Below the pieces are notes generated by a model that did not search any database, was not told where the DNA came from, and saw nothing but the letters and a program-made list of their open reading frames with translations. Below, in pieces: positions 1 to 7,204 of a DNA stretch of 21,024 nucleotides. The position numbers and the translations under genes were made by a program. This DNA comes from Bacteroidales bacterium. GTDB lineage: Bacteria; Bacteroidota; Bacteroidia; Bacteroidales; JAGOPY01. Every line of letters starts with the position of its first letter. The first letter of the stretch is position 1. Where the stretch lies: positions 1 through 21,024 of the forward strand of contig DAOWEV010000236.1 in the NCBI GenBank assembly GCA_030638325.1, read 5' to 3'.

Positions 1-204
1 ATTTAGGGCATTATTTATAATTTATTCTAAGTCTAAATAAGCCTGTATATGTAAGTAAAACAATGAGATATGTTGATGTTGAAGGGTAATTACAGGGTAA
101 ATATTAAATTAGAATTTATTATCTTGCAAAACAAATATAATTTTGCGTTGTGAATAAATTAACAATAATTTTTATACATTATAAAGTACTGTAAATCAGT
201 AGGT
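1..204. other. AT-rich leader region upstream of the hox operon
   Basis: No convincing gene is seen here. The stretch is very AT-rich and ends at the hoxF start. It holds a candidate -7 box (138-145). At 27-41 is a 15-base motif that, read on the minus strand as CTTATTTAGACTTAG, matches 20404-20418 at 14 of 15 positions. A gene to the left, outside the window, may share this region. Confidence 0.5.
138..145 (+). promoter_or_regulatory. Candidate Bacteroidetes -7 box for the hox operon
   Basis: TAATTTTG matches the Bacteroidetes -7 consensus TAnnTTTG. At the usual 19-base spacing upstream (116-118) there is TTA rather than TTG, so the -33 element is weak. The predicted transcript start would give a leader of about 50 bases before hoxF. 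Motif match only. Confidence 0.4.
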
Positions 205-2004
205 ATGGAAGCAACTGTTCAAAGTATCCTGAAAAAGTACGGCAAAGACAAAAGTCGCATGATGGATATCCTTCTCGATATTCAATCAGTTTTCAACTGT
301 GTGCCTGATGAAGCTATTGATATTGTCGCGAAAGAAGTCTGCATTTCAAAAGTTGATGTTGAGCAAACCCTGTCATTTTATCACTTTTTATCTAAAGAAC
401 CGGTTGGGAAATATGCCGTTTACCTGAACAACAGCGCTGTGGCCTGTATGCATGGAAGGAAGAAAATTGCCAAAGCTTTTAAGAAAGAGGTGGGCATAAA
501 GTTTAACTCAGTCACTAAAGACGGCCTGATTGGTTTGTGGGATACCGCCGACATGGGCATGAATGACCAGGAACCGGCAGCGCTCATAAATGGTGTGGTG
601 TTTACCCGCTTAACCAAAACTAAGGTAAAAGAGCTTGTTGCCGGATTCCGTGAAGGTAAAGAGGTTTCCGAAATGGTTGAAGAGTACGGGGATGGCCAAA
701 ACGGCAATCGTCTTGTAAAGGCCATGGTCCATAATAATATTCGAAAGACCGGGGCAGTATTGTTCAGGGAATATGAGCACGGAGAAGCCATCCGGAAGGC
801 AGTGAAATATACTGCTGAAAAAGTCATAGAAGAAGTAAAGAGATCCAATATCAGGGGACGTGGCGGTGCAGGATTTCCAGCTGGTTTGAAATGGGAGTTC
901 TGCCGTATGTCGGGAGGAGAGGAGATCTACCTTGTATGCAATGCAGATGAGGGTGAGCCTGGAACATTTAAAGAAAGGGTGATCCTTACGGAATTGCCAC
1001 AGCAGCTTTTCGAAGGCATGGTCATTGCTGGTTATGCCCTGGGGGCTAAAGAAGGCATTCTTTACCTGCGTTATGAATACAAATATCTGAAAGACTACCT
1101 GGAAAATATCCTGGAACAGATGCGTACTCAAAATTTATTGGGCAATAACATTGCGGGCAGAATGGATTTTAATTTTGATATACGTATTCAGATGGGTGCA
1201 GGAGCCTATGTCTGTGGGGAAGAATCAGCCCTCATCGAGTCCATGGAGGGAAAGCGTGGAGAGCCCAGGAACAGGCCCCCTTTCCCGGTACAAAAAGGCT
1301 ATAAAGACATGCCCACCGTCGTGAACAATGTTGAAACACTCAGCAATATCGTTAAGATTATATTGCACGGAGGTGATTGGTTTGAAGCCATGGGAACCCG
1401 CGAGTCGAATGGAACAAAACTGGTCAGCATTTCAGGCGACTGTAAACGCCCGGGTGTATACGAGATCGAATGGGGCACAAGAATTCGCGAGATACTGGAA
1501 ATGACAGGCGCTAAAAACACCCAGGCAGTCCAGGTTGGCGGACCTTCAGGCATGTGTATCGGGCCGGATAAGTTCAAACTTCAAATTGCTTTTGAAGACC
1601 TCGCTACCGGTGGTGCCATTGTCATTATTGGCGAGGACAGAGATCTGCTGAAAGATGTTGTAATGAACTACCTCGATTTCTTTATTGAAGAGTCCTGCAG
1701 CTCCTGTGGACCCTGCCGCTCACTGGAAGTTATAATCAGGAATAAATTGCAAAAAATGATTGATGGAAATGGTGTCGGAAAAGATATTGACGATCTGATA
1801 CAGTGGGGCAACTTCATGAAAGAGTCCAATCGTTGTGGCCTGGGTCAGACGGCAGCCAATCCGGTGCTTTCTACACTGGAAAATTTCCGCCATCTGTATG
1901 AGGATCTTATCAAAACCAGTGAGGATTTCATTTCAACTTTCGATATGAACGAAGCTGTGACTGAATCCTGTGAATATGTTGGAAGACCCCCGAACATTCA
2001 TTAA
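205..2004 (+). CDS. hoxF: NAD-linked [NiFe] hydrogenase diaphorase subunit HoxF (NuoE-NuoF fusion)
   Basis: This is the flavin subunit that exchanges electrons with NAD(H) for the hydrogenase encoded downstream. Residues 1 to about 165 resemble the NuoE thioredoxin-like domain; the rest is NuoF-like. The FMN/NAD glycine-rich loop IRGRGGAGFPAGLKW lies around residues 216-230, followed by CNADEGEPGTFKER. C498, C501, C504 (SCSSCGPC) and C544 would bind a [4Fe-4S] cluster. In the NuoE-like part only C81 remains near the expected cluster positions, and the second pair is replaced by LWDTADMGMNDQ at residues 111-121, so its [2Fe-2S] cluster is probably lost. The 599-residue length suits HoxF with a built-in NuoE-like domain; there is no separate hoxE. 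It is the first gene of the five-gene operon. No clear Shine-Dalgarno precedes the ATG. NuoF of a complex I is unlikely because hoxYH follow. Confidence 0.93.
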   Translation: MEATVQSILKKYGKDKSRMMDILLDIQSVFNCVPDEAIDIVAKEVCISKVDVEQTLSFYHFLSKEPVGKYAVYLNNSAVACMHGRKKIAKAFKKEVGIKFNSVTKDGLIGLWDTADMGMNDQEPAALINGVVFTRLTKTKVKELVAGFREGKEVSEMVEEYGDGQNGNRLVKAMVHNNIRKTGAVLFREYEHGEAIRKAVKYTAEKVIEEVKRSNIRGRGGAGFPAGLKWEFCRMSGGEEIYLVCNADEGEPGTFKERVILTELPQQLFEGMVIAGYALGAKEGILYLRYEYKYLKDYLENILEQMRTQNLLGNNIAGRMDFNFDIRIQMGAGAYVCGEESALIESMEGKRGEPRNRPPFPVQKGYKDMPTVVNNVETLSNIVKIILHGGDWFEAMGTRESNGTKLVSISGDCKRPGVYEIEWGTRIREILEMTGAKNTQAVQVGGPSGMCIGPDKFKLQIAFEDLATGGAIVIIGEDRDLLKDVVMNYLDFFIEESCSSCGPCRSLEVIIRNKLQKMIDGNGVGKDIDDLIQWGNFMKESNRCGLGQTAANPVLSTLENFRHLYEDLIKTSEDFISTFDMNEAVTESCEYVGRPPNIH

Positions 2005-2039
2005 TTAAACTGATCTGAAATAACAAAAGTATTTATGAT

Positions 2040-2765
2040 ATGAAAGGAAAGATCAAAATAATTATCGACGGCAAAGAATGCTGGGCCAAACCAGGCCAGA
2101 ATGTCATTGATGCTGCCAGAGATAATGGTATCTACATTCCGTCGCTCTGCCATGTCGAAGGTGTCAAACCCGCAGGATCTTGCAGGGTGTGTAATGTCAG
2201 GATAGAAGGTCGGAACATGACGGCCTGTACCACTCCTGTGGCTGATGGAATGGAAATAGAAAACGATATTCCCGAACTGAATGAACTCAGGAAAGCCATT
2301 ATTGAAGTCTTGTTTGTTTCCGGAAATCATTTTTGCCCGTCCTGCGAAAAAAGTGGTAACTGTGAGTTGCAGGCCCTGGCATACCGCTTCCGGATGATGG
2401 TGCCAAGATTCCCGTATGAGTTCCCCATCAAAGGAGTGGATGCATCATCCAAATATATTTACCACGATCGTAACAGATGTGTTATGTGTAAACGGTGCAT
2501 CCGTACGATCACCAAGGATGGTAAAAATGTCTTCGCATACAGTAGCAGGGGAGGAAAACACCTGCATGTGGTCATGGATAAGGAGCTGGCAGCACAGATG
2601 ACCGAAAAAGAAGCCCAGAAGGCCATGGATATTTGCCCTGTGGGCGCTATTCTGAAAAAGGAAAGAGGATTTTATTCACCGATAGGACAACGAAAATACG
2701 ATACAGAGCCCATCGGTAGTGATGTTGAGAAAAATATAGATCATTTAAAACAAAAGGAGCAATAA
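2040..2765 (+). CDS. hoxU: NAD-linked [NiFe] hydrogenase Fe-S subunit HoxU
   Basis: HoxU is the electron-relay subunit between HoxF and the HoxYH hydrogenase module, related to the N-terminal part of NuoG. The visible ligands fit the family. C37, C48, C51 and C63 form the plant-ferredoxin-type [2Fe-2S] site. H97, C99, C102 and C108 (HFCPSCEKSGNC) form the His-ligated [4Fe-4S] site. C147, C150, C153 and C199 (RCVMCKRC and DICPVG) form a further ferredoxin-type [4Fe-4S] site with three close cysteines and one distant. At 241 residues it has the usual HoxU length, not that of full NuoG. It starts 35 bases after hoxF with no obvious ribosome binding site, and its stop is one base from hoxY. Confidence 0.93.
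   Translation: MKGKIKIIIDGKECWAKPGQNVIDAARDNGIYIPSLCHVEGVKPAGSCRVCNVRIEGRNMTACTTPVADGMEIENDIPELNELRKAIIEVLFVSGNHFCPSCEKSGNCELQALAYRFRMMVPRFPYEFPIKGVDASSKYIYHDRNRCVMCKRCIRTITKDGKNVFAYSSRGGKHLHVVMDKELAAQMTEKEAQKAMDICPVGAILKKERGFYSPIGQRKYDTEPIGSDVEKNIDHLKQKEQ
2754..2759 (+). promoter_or_regulatory. Shine-Dalgarno site for hoxY
   Basis: AAGGAG sits 7 bases before the hoxY ATG and lies inside the end of hoxU. It supports the chosen start and suggests coupled translation. Most other genes in the window lack such a site. Confidence 0.6.
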
Positions 2766-2766
2766 A

Positions 2767-3315
2767 ATGAGCAAACCTGTTATAGCAACAACTTCTCTTG
2801 CAGGATGTTTTGGTTGTCATATGTCGTTCTTAGACATTGACGAGAGGATCCTGGAACTGATAGAATTGGTGGAGTTCAATAAATCTCCAATTGACGATAT
2901 TAAAACTTTTACCAAGCAGTGTGATATCGGCCTTATCGAGGGCGGATGCTGCAACAGTGAAAATATTGAAACATTAAAGGAATTCAGGAGAATGTGTAAG
3001 ACACTGGTATCACTCGGAGAATGTGCCATCATGGGTGGATTGCCGGCACTCAGAAACGGGATACCCATCAGGGAATGCCTTCATGAGGCCTATATCAATG
3101 GCCCGACTGTAGGGCTGAACAAGGAGAATATCCTGCCGAATGATAGTGAGTTACCGATGATACTCGACAGGGTATACCCTTGCCATGAGATCGTAAAGAT
3201 AGATTATTTCCTGCCGGGCTGTGCACCCCGGGCCGACCTGATTTGGAATGCCCTGATAGCGCTTGTCACCGGCGGTGAATTGCAGTTACCTTATGAAGCA
3301 TTTAAATTTGATTAA
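2767..3315 (+). CDS. hoxY: [NiFe] hydrogenase small subunit HoxY
   Basis: This is the small subunit that carries the [4Fe-4S] cluster next to the Ni-Fe site and passes electrons to HoxU. The N-terminal LAGCFGCHMSFLD places C14 and C17, with C86 (GECAIMGG) and C152 (PGCAPRAD) completing a four-cysteine proximal cluster site. The 182-residue length fits cytoplasmic group 3 small subunits, and there is no twin-arginine signal peptide, so the enzyme stays in the cytoplasm. It is preceded by a good Shine-Dalgarno. One base separates it from hoxU and 15 bases from hoxH. Confidence 0.94.
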   Translation: MSKPVIATTSLAGCFGCHMSFLDIDERILELIELVEFNKSPIDDIKTFTKQCDIGLIEGGCCNSENIETLKEFRRMCKTLVSLGECAIMGGLPALRNGIPIRECLHEAYINGPTVGLNKENILPNDSELPMILDRVYPCHEIVKIDYFLPGCAPRADLIWNALIALVTGGELQLPYEAFKFD

Positions 3316-3316
3316 C

Positions 3317-3322
3317 AGGAGG
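3317..3322 (+). promoter_or_regulatory. Strong Shine-Dalgarno site for hoxH
   Basis: A perfect AGGAGG lies 8 bases before the hoxH ATG. Bacteroidetes genes often lack such strong sites, so this may reflect a need for high expression or a foreign origin of the operon. Confidence 0.65.
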
Positions 3323-3330
3323 TTCAAGAT

Positions 3331-4782
3331 ATGACTAAGAAGATCACAATAGAACCGGTAACCCGTGTGGAAGGTCATGGAAAGGTGACCATTCACCTCG
3401 ATGAAGAAAACAATGTTAAACAGACACGATTACATATCGTGGAATTTCGTGGATTCGAGCGTTTTGTTCAGGGCCGTCCATACTGGGAAGCCCCGGTGCT
3501 CGTTCAAAGGCTGTGCGGGATTTGCCCTGTGAGCCACCACCTGGCGGCTGCCAAAGCCCTCGATATGATCGTAGGTGCCGGAACAGGCGACGGACTGACT
3601 CCGACTGGTGAAAAAATGAGGAGACTCATGCACTATGGACAGATATTCCAATCCCATGCACTTCACTTTTTCCACCTGGTATCCCCGGACCTGCTTTTCG
3701 GTATCGACGCCGACCCGGCCATCCGGAATATAATCGGCGTGGCCATGGAACATAAGGAACTGGCAGTACAGGGTGTTATGATGCGTAAATTCGGGCAGGA
3801 GATCATCCGGGCTACGGCCGGTAAGAAAATACATGGCACAGGGGCCATCCCGGGAGGCATAAACAAGTTCCTCAGCCCAAAAGATAAGGAGTATTTACTG
3901 AATGGATCTGAAGATTTCAACATCGAGAAGATGATAGAATGGTCGCAGGGAATTGTATCCTTCTTCAAGGATTATTATAAGAAGAATAAGAAATTTATCG
4001 ACGATTTCTCCTGGTTCCCTTCAAATAATATGAGCCTTGTGAGAAAAGACGGCGCTATGGACCTTTATCACGGTGTGCTCAGAGTCGTTGATCACGATGG
4101 GAAGAAAATCCTTAATGATGTTGATTATCAAAATTATACGGATTATGTTGAAGAAGAGGTGAAGAATTGGACTTACATGAAATTCCCCTACCTGAAGCAA
4201 CTTGGCCCGGAAAAAGGTTGGTACAGGGTTGGTCCGCTGGCCCGCCTCAATACCTGCGATTTTATCCCGACACCACTGGCACAGAAGGAGTTTGAAGAAT
4301 TCAGGTCACTCACCGGTGGCAAACCAAATGGACATTGCTTGCATTATCATTATGCCCGCCTGATCGAAATCTTACATGCTGCCGAGGTGATGAGAGATCT
4401 GTTGAACGATCCCGACCTGATGAAAGGAGAACTCACCGTTAAAGGGGAGAAATCTTTTGAAGGTATTGGCCTCCTTGAAGCGCCCCGCGGAACCTTGTTC
4501 CATCATTATAAGATCAATGAGGATGACCAGATCACTATGGCCAACCTGATCGTCTCCACAACCAACAATAACATACCGATGAACAGGTCGGTAAACATTG
4601 TGGCAAAGAACTGGATGAATGGGCAGGCTGAGATCACAGAACCTATGATGAATGCCGTGGAAGTGGCTATCAGGGCATATGACCCCTGCCTGAGTTGCGC
4701 AACACATGCGCTTGGCAGCATGCCCCTGGAAGTCTCTCTTTACGATGCCGGTGACAATCTCATTGACAGAAAGCGCACCTAA
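3331..4782 (+). CDS. hoxH: [NiFe] hydrogenase large subunit HoxH
   Basis: HoxH is the catalytic subunit holding the Ni-Fe(CN)2CO centre and interconverts H2 with protons and electrons. The N-terminal ligand motif RLCGICPVSHH gives C62 and C65; the C-terminal motif DPCLSCATH gives C453 and C456. The 24 residues after H459 (starting ALGSMPLEV) are the peptide normally removed by the maturation protease, and that protease, HoxW, is encoded next. The EPVTRVEGHG start is typical of all large subunits. With HoxFUY as partners it fits group 3d, the NAD-coupled bidirectional class. Length 483 is normal and all four metal-binding cysteines are present, so it should be active. HypABCDEF would have to be encoded elsewhere. 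Confidence 0.95.
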   Translation: MTKKITIEPVTRVEGHGKVTIHLDEENNVKQTRLHIVEFRGFERFVQGRPYWEAPVLVQRLCGICPVSHHLAAAKALDMIVGAGTGDGLTPTGEKMRRLMHYGQIFQSHALHFFHLVSPDLLFGIDADPAIRNIIGVAMEHKELAVQGVMMRKFGQEIIRATAGKKIHGTGAIPGGINKFLSPKDKEYLLNGSEDFNIEKMIEWSQGIVSFFKDYYKKNKKFIDDFSWFPSNNMSLVRKDGAMDLYHGVLRVVDHDGKKILNDVDYQNYTDYVEEEVKNWTYMKFPYLKQLGPEKGWYRVGPLARLNTCDFIPTPLAQKEFEEFRSLTGGKPNGHCLHYHYARLIEILHAAEVMRDLLNDPDLMKGELTVKGEKSFEGIGLLEAPRGTLFHHYKINEDDQITMANLIVSTTNNNIPMNRSVNIVAKNWMNGQAEITEPMMNAVEVAIRAYDPCLSCATHALGSMPLEVSLYDAGDNLIDRKRT

Positions 4783-4785
4783 TCC

Positions 4786-5289
4786 TTGAAGGAACCTCTC
4801 AAGATATTGCTGTATGGTTATGGCAACCCGGGCCGCCAGGACGATGGCCTGGGCATTGCTTTTGTAGACCGCATCAAAGAATGGGTCAACGTTGAAGGCC
4901 TCACCGGGTTTGATTTCGATAGCAATTACCAACTCAACATAGAAGATGCGGCTACCATCGCAGAAAAGGATATCGTCATCTTTGCAGATGCTTCCATAGA
5001 AGATATGGATGATTTCTGCCTGAGCGCTGTTGATGGCACTAAGGATGTTACTTTTACCACACATGCAGCCTCTCCTGGATATATTGTTCAGCTCTGTGAA
5101 GAATTATTCGACCACACTCCGCCTGTATACCTGTTACATATCAAAGGTTATGAGTGGGAATTCATGGAAGGCCTTACGGGGCAGGCTCAAAAAAACCTGG
5201 ATGCTGCCATTGAATATTTTCAAAACCTGCTGAAACACCCGGAAATTCTACTCCAAACCCATCTGACAGGGCTTAAAACTTGTGATTAA
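4786..5289 (+). CDS. hoxW: Hydrogenase maturation protease HoxW (TTG start)
   Basis: This is a HybD/HycI-family endopeptidase that removes the C-terminal peptide of HoxH after nickel insertion. The motif GYGNPGRQDDGLG (residues 11-23) is the family signature. D20, D68 (IFADAS) and H93 (TTHAASPG) line up with the nickel-sensing acidic, Asp and His residues of HybD. The start is inferred as TTG, because the next Met in frame lies far inside the conserved core. There is no Shine-Dalgarno. The gene is in the same frame as hoxH and separated from it only by TAA and TCC, so translation probably depends on ribosomes finishing hoxH. The final base of its stop codon is the first base of a heptamer repeat array. 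Confidence 0.88.
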   Translation: MKEPLKILLYGYGNPGRQDDGLGIAFVDRIKEWVNVEGLTGFDFDSNYQLNIEDAATIAEKDIVIFADASIEDMDDFCLSAVDGTKDVTFTTHAASPGYIVQLCEELFDHTPPVYLLHIKGYEWEFMEGLTGQAQKNLDAAIEYFQNLLKHPEILLQTHLTGLKTCD

Positions 5290-5372
5290 CCTACCGCCTA
5301 CCGTCAACCGCCTACCGTCAACCGCCTACCGTCAACCGTCAACCGTCAACCGCCTACCGTCAACCGTCAACC
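5289..5372 (+). repeat. Heptamer array A (GTCAACC / GCCTACC)
   Basis: Twelve contiguous 7-bp units occur: seven GTCAACC, four GCCTACC and one ACCTACC variant. The first part alternates the two units, giving a 14-bp higher-order period; later units break this order. The array begins at the last base of the hoxW stop codon. Confidence 0.93.
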
Positions 5373-5392
5373 ATCTAAATGGTGAGAGAACA

Positions 5393-5427
5393 TTGAAAAT
5401 TGTAAATTGTAAACTGTAAACTGTAAA
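5393..5427 (+). repeat. Heptamer array B (TTGTAAA / CTGTAAA)
   Basis: Five 7-bp units: TTGAAAA, then two TTGTAAA and two CTGTAAA. It lies 7 bases upstream of a TAnnTTTG -7 box for the small gene that follows, in the place where a -33 element would be. Confidence 0.8.
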
Positions 5428-5433
5428 TTATCC

Positions 5434-5441
5434 TATTTTTG
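5434..5441 (+). promoter_or_regulatory. Candidate -7 box for the small gene at 5462
   Basis: TATTTTTG matches TAnnTTTG. The nearest TTG (5407-5409) is 24 bases upstream, longer than the usual 19-21, so the -33 element is unclear. It would give a very short leader of about 15 bases. Confidence 0.4.
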
Positions 5442-5461
5442 CCCGACAGATAAATGGACAT

Positions 5462-5773
5462 ATGCAACATGATTCTTATATAGCAAAGATCATTTCCCTG
5501 ACTGCAGATCATTTTGGGATCGTTTTGGAGGATCAGGATGAGCTCAGCCGGAACGAGCGGTTTTTGTCAGCGGTCATGGAAAAAGACCCCGAATGGCATC
5601 ACTTCTTATCGGACACCCTAAACACCTGGACAATGTATACTTTCATAAAAAAGGATAAGGAGCTTAAAATAAAGATGCCCGATGTCTGGGAATCAGAAGT
5701 CAGGCGACTCCGGGATGAGTACGAGACTGCCCGGGAGAAGATGGAGGGTTTCTTAGGGAAGCAAGACATTTAG
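5462..5773 (+). CDS. Small hypothetical protein (103 residues)
   Basis: I do not recognise this protein. It is acidic and mostly helical in character, without a signal peptide, membrane segment or cysteine. The first half holds LSRNERFLSAVMEKDPEW, and the C-terminal third (from about residue 73, with WESEVRRLRDEYE) could form a long amphipathic helix. It has its own candidate -7 box. An upstream ATG at 5454 is out of frame, so the start at 5462 is preferred. Heptamer arrays flank it on both sides, and array C begins at the last base of its TAG stop. Coding is plausible from codon use and the promoter, but the function is unknown. Confidence 0.6.
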   Translation: MQHDSYIAKIISLTADHFGIVLEDQDELSRNERFLSAVMEKDPEWHHFLSDTLNTWTMYTFIKKDKELKIKMPDVWESEVRRLRDEYETAREKMEGFLGKQDI

Positions 5774-5849
5774 AAGACGGAAGTCGGAAGTCGGAAGTCG
5801 GGAGACGGAAGTCGGGAGTCGGAAGTCGGAAGTCGGAAGACGGAAGAGG
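5773..5849 (+). repeat. Heptamer array C (GAAGTCG family)
   Basis: Eleven 7-bp units, mostly GAAGTCG with GAAGACG, GGAGACG, GGAGTCG and GAAGAGG variants. It begins at the last base of the stop codon of the 103-residue gene. The same unit returns in the rpsP-rimM gap. Confidence 0.93.
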
Positions 5850-5878
5850 GAAGGACAGAGAGACTTAGGGGGTGCCGG

Positions 5879-5985
5879 CAGATTGCTTCGCTGCGCTCGC
5901 AATAGCCTGTCTTCGTTGCGAGCATCATTACGAGAGTAAGCTATGAAAAAGGACTTTGCGAGGAGCAAAGCGACGAAGCAATCTG
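5879..5985. repeat. REP-like palindromic element
   Basis: The ends are perfect 12-base inverted repeats: CAGATTGCTTCG at 5879-5890 and CGAAGCAATCTG at 5974-5985. The right arm continues inward as GCGAGGAGCAAAGCGA, and the left arm has a related but shorter GCTGCGCTCGCAA, so a long imperfect hairpin of about 107 bases can form. It resembles the GC-rich extragenic palindromes found dispersed in many bacterial genomes. No transposase is present. Confidence 0.7.
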
Positions 5986-6000
5986 TCTCATTTACCACAA

Positions 6001-6045
6001 CAACTTTCAACTTTATAACTTTCAACTTTACAAACTTTCAACTTT
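6001..6045 (+). repeat. Heptamer array D (CAACTTT), partly degenerate
   Basis: Four CAACTTT units with two lengthened copies (ATAACTTT and ACAAACTTT) between them. It lies 24 bases upstream of the rpsP -33 element. The same unit, in another phase, forms array I upstream of tex. Confidence 0.8.
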
Positions 6046-6069
6046 CAATACTTTTATTTCTCCGATCCA

Positions 6070-6099
6070 TTGCAAAACAAAAAAAACCTCATATCTTTG
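6070..6099 (+). promoter_or_regulatory. rpsP promoter, Bacteroidetes -33/-7 type
   Basis: TTG at 6070-6072 is followed after exactly 19 bases by TATCTTTG at 6092-6099. This is a textbook Bacteroidetes primary sigma factor promoter (TTG, N19, TAnnTTTG) and the best promoter in the window. The leader to the rpsP ATG would be about 40 bases. Confidence 0.75.
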
Positions 6100-6145
6100 C
6101 ACCCGTTTTTCAAATTAATTCTTAACTACTAAAAATTAGAGTTTT

Positions 6146-7186
6146 ATGCCAACAAAAATGAGATTGCAGAGAAAGGGTAAGAAAGGGAGACCTTTTTACC
6201 ATATTGTCATTGCAGATGGTCGTGCACCTCGGGATGGAAAATTCATTGAAAGAATTGGCACCTACAATCCGATTACCAAACCAGCCGAAATTGAACTGAA
6301 GTTTGAGAGGGCCCTGGATTGGCTTCAGAAAGGAGCGCAACCTACCGATACCGTAAGATCCATCTTGTCTTACAAAGGAGTCCTTTTTAAAAATCATTTG
6401 TTGAAAGGAGTCACAAAAGGCGCACTTACAGAAGAACAGGCTGAAGCAAAATTCCAGGCCTGGCTGAGTGACAAAGAGTCCAGGGCACTGGCCAAAATCA
6501 GTGAAACTGAAGAAGCCGCCAGAACCGCTAAAAAGAAACGTTTTGATGACGAAGTTAAAGTAAATGAAGCAAGAGCTAAAGCACTGGCTGCCAAGCGGGC
6601 TAAGGAAATAGAAGACCAGGTTAAGAAAACCAAAGAAGAAATTGCTGACGAGACAGCAGAAACCGCTGTTGAAGTTGCAGAAGCTGTTGCTGAAACTGAA
6701 GTAGTTGAAGCTGTTGCCGAAGTTGTTGCAGAAGAAGTTGAAGCTGCTGCTGAAGTAGTCGAGGCTGCTGAAGCCAAAACAGAAAAACCCGGGGAAGAAC
6801 CCGTTCCTGAGAAAACAGAAGAAGTGAAGGAGGAAGCAAAAGAAGAGCCCAAAGCAGAAATCCAGGAAGAAACCAAAGAGGAAAAGACTGAAGAGCCGGA
6901 GACTACTGTCAAAGAAGAGGCTAAAGAAGAGGCTAAAGAAAAGACTGAAGAGCCTGAGGCTATTGTCAAAGAAGAGGCTAAAGAAGAGGCTAAAGCAGAA
7001 GCTAAAGAAAAGACTGAAGAGCCTGAAGCTATTGTCAAAGAAGAGTCCAAAGAGGATGCAAAAGAAAAGGCTGTAGAAGAAACTAAGGAAGAAGTCAAAG
7101 AAGAGCCCAAAGCGGAAGTCAAAGAGGCAGTGAAGAAAGAAAAAGCCAAAAAAGAAGATAAGAAGGAAGATAAGAAGGCTAAATAA
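6146..7186 (+). CDS. rpsP: 30S ribosomal protein S16 with a very long acidic repeat tail
   Basis: Residues 1 to about 112 are a standard Bacteroidetes S16: MPTKMRLQRKGKKGRPFYHI, then ADGRAPRDGKFIERIGTYNP and the region ending in FQAWLSDKESR. It binds 16S rRNA and helps assemble the 30S subunit. Residues from about 113 to 346 are a low-complexity tail: first a Lys/Arg/Ala-rich helix, then an Ala/Glu/Val stretch, then Lys/Glu repeats. Three copies of a KTEEPE unit recur with 19-, 23- and 19-residue spacing (57 and 69 bases in the DNA), so the tail grew by tandem duplication. The tail is far longer than the extension usual in this phylum. A strong promoter precedes the gene and rimM follows. Confidence 0.95.
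   Translation: MPTKMRLQRKGKKGRPFYHIVIADGRAPRDGKFIERIGTYNPITKPAEIELKFERALDWLQKGAQPTDTVRSILSYKGVLFKNHLLKGVTKGALTEEQAEAKFQAWLSDKESRALAKISETEEAARTAKKKRFDDEVKVNEARAKALAAKRAKEIEDQVKKTKEEIADETAETAVEVAEAVAETEVVEAVAEVVAEEVEAAAEVVEAAEAKTEKPGEEPVPEKTEEVKEEAKEEPKAEIQEETKEEKTEEPETTVKEEAKEEAKEKTEEPEAIVKEEAKEEAKAEAKEKTEEPEAIVKEESKEDAKEKAVEETKEEVKEEPKAEVKEAVKKEKAKKEDKKEDKKAK
6882..7064 (+). repeat. In-frame tandem repeat inside rpsP
   Basis: The motif AAAAGACTGAAGAGCC recurs starting at 6882, 6939 and 7008, giving units of 57 and 69 bases. The longer unit contains an extra 12 bases. All lengths are multiples of three, so the frame is kept. These repeats encode the KTEEPE-type units of the S16 tail. Confidence 0.85.
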
Positions 7187-7204
7187 TTCCTGCAAAGAGA
7201 GATG

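Noticed and set aside
205..2765. Complex I (nuoEFG) genes instead of a hydrogenase
   Set aside because: NuoE and NuoF are fused, HoxU is short, and hydrogenase subunits with both metal-binding motifs follow directly.
4372..5064. Minus-strand open frame of 230 codons opposite hoxH and hoxW
   Set aside because: It is antisense to two well-identified genes and has no recognisable protein features.
5289..5849. Possible CRISPR array
   Set aside because: The units are 7 bp with no unique spacers, and no cas genes are nearby.
5753..6025. Minus-strand open frame with repeated RLPTSDF units
   Set aside because: It is a translation of heptamer array C (7 bp repeated gives a 7-residue repeat) plus the REP-like palindrome; no real gene features.
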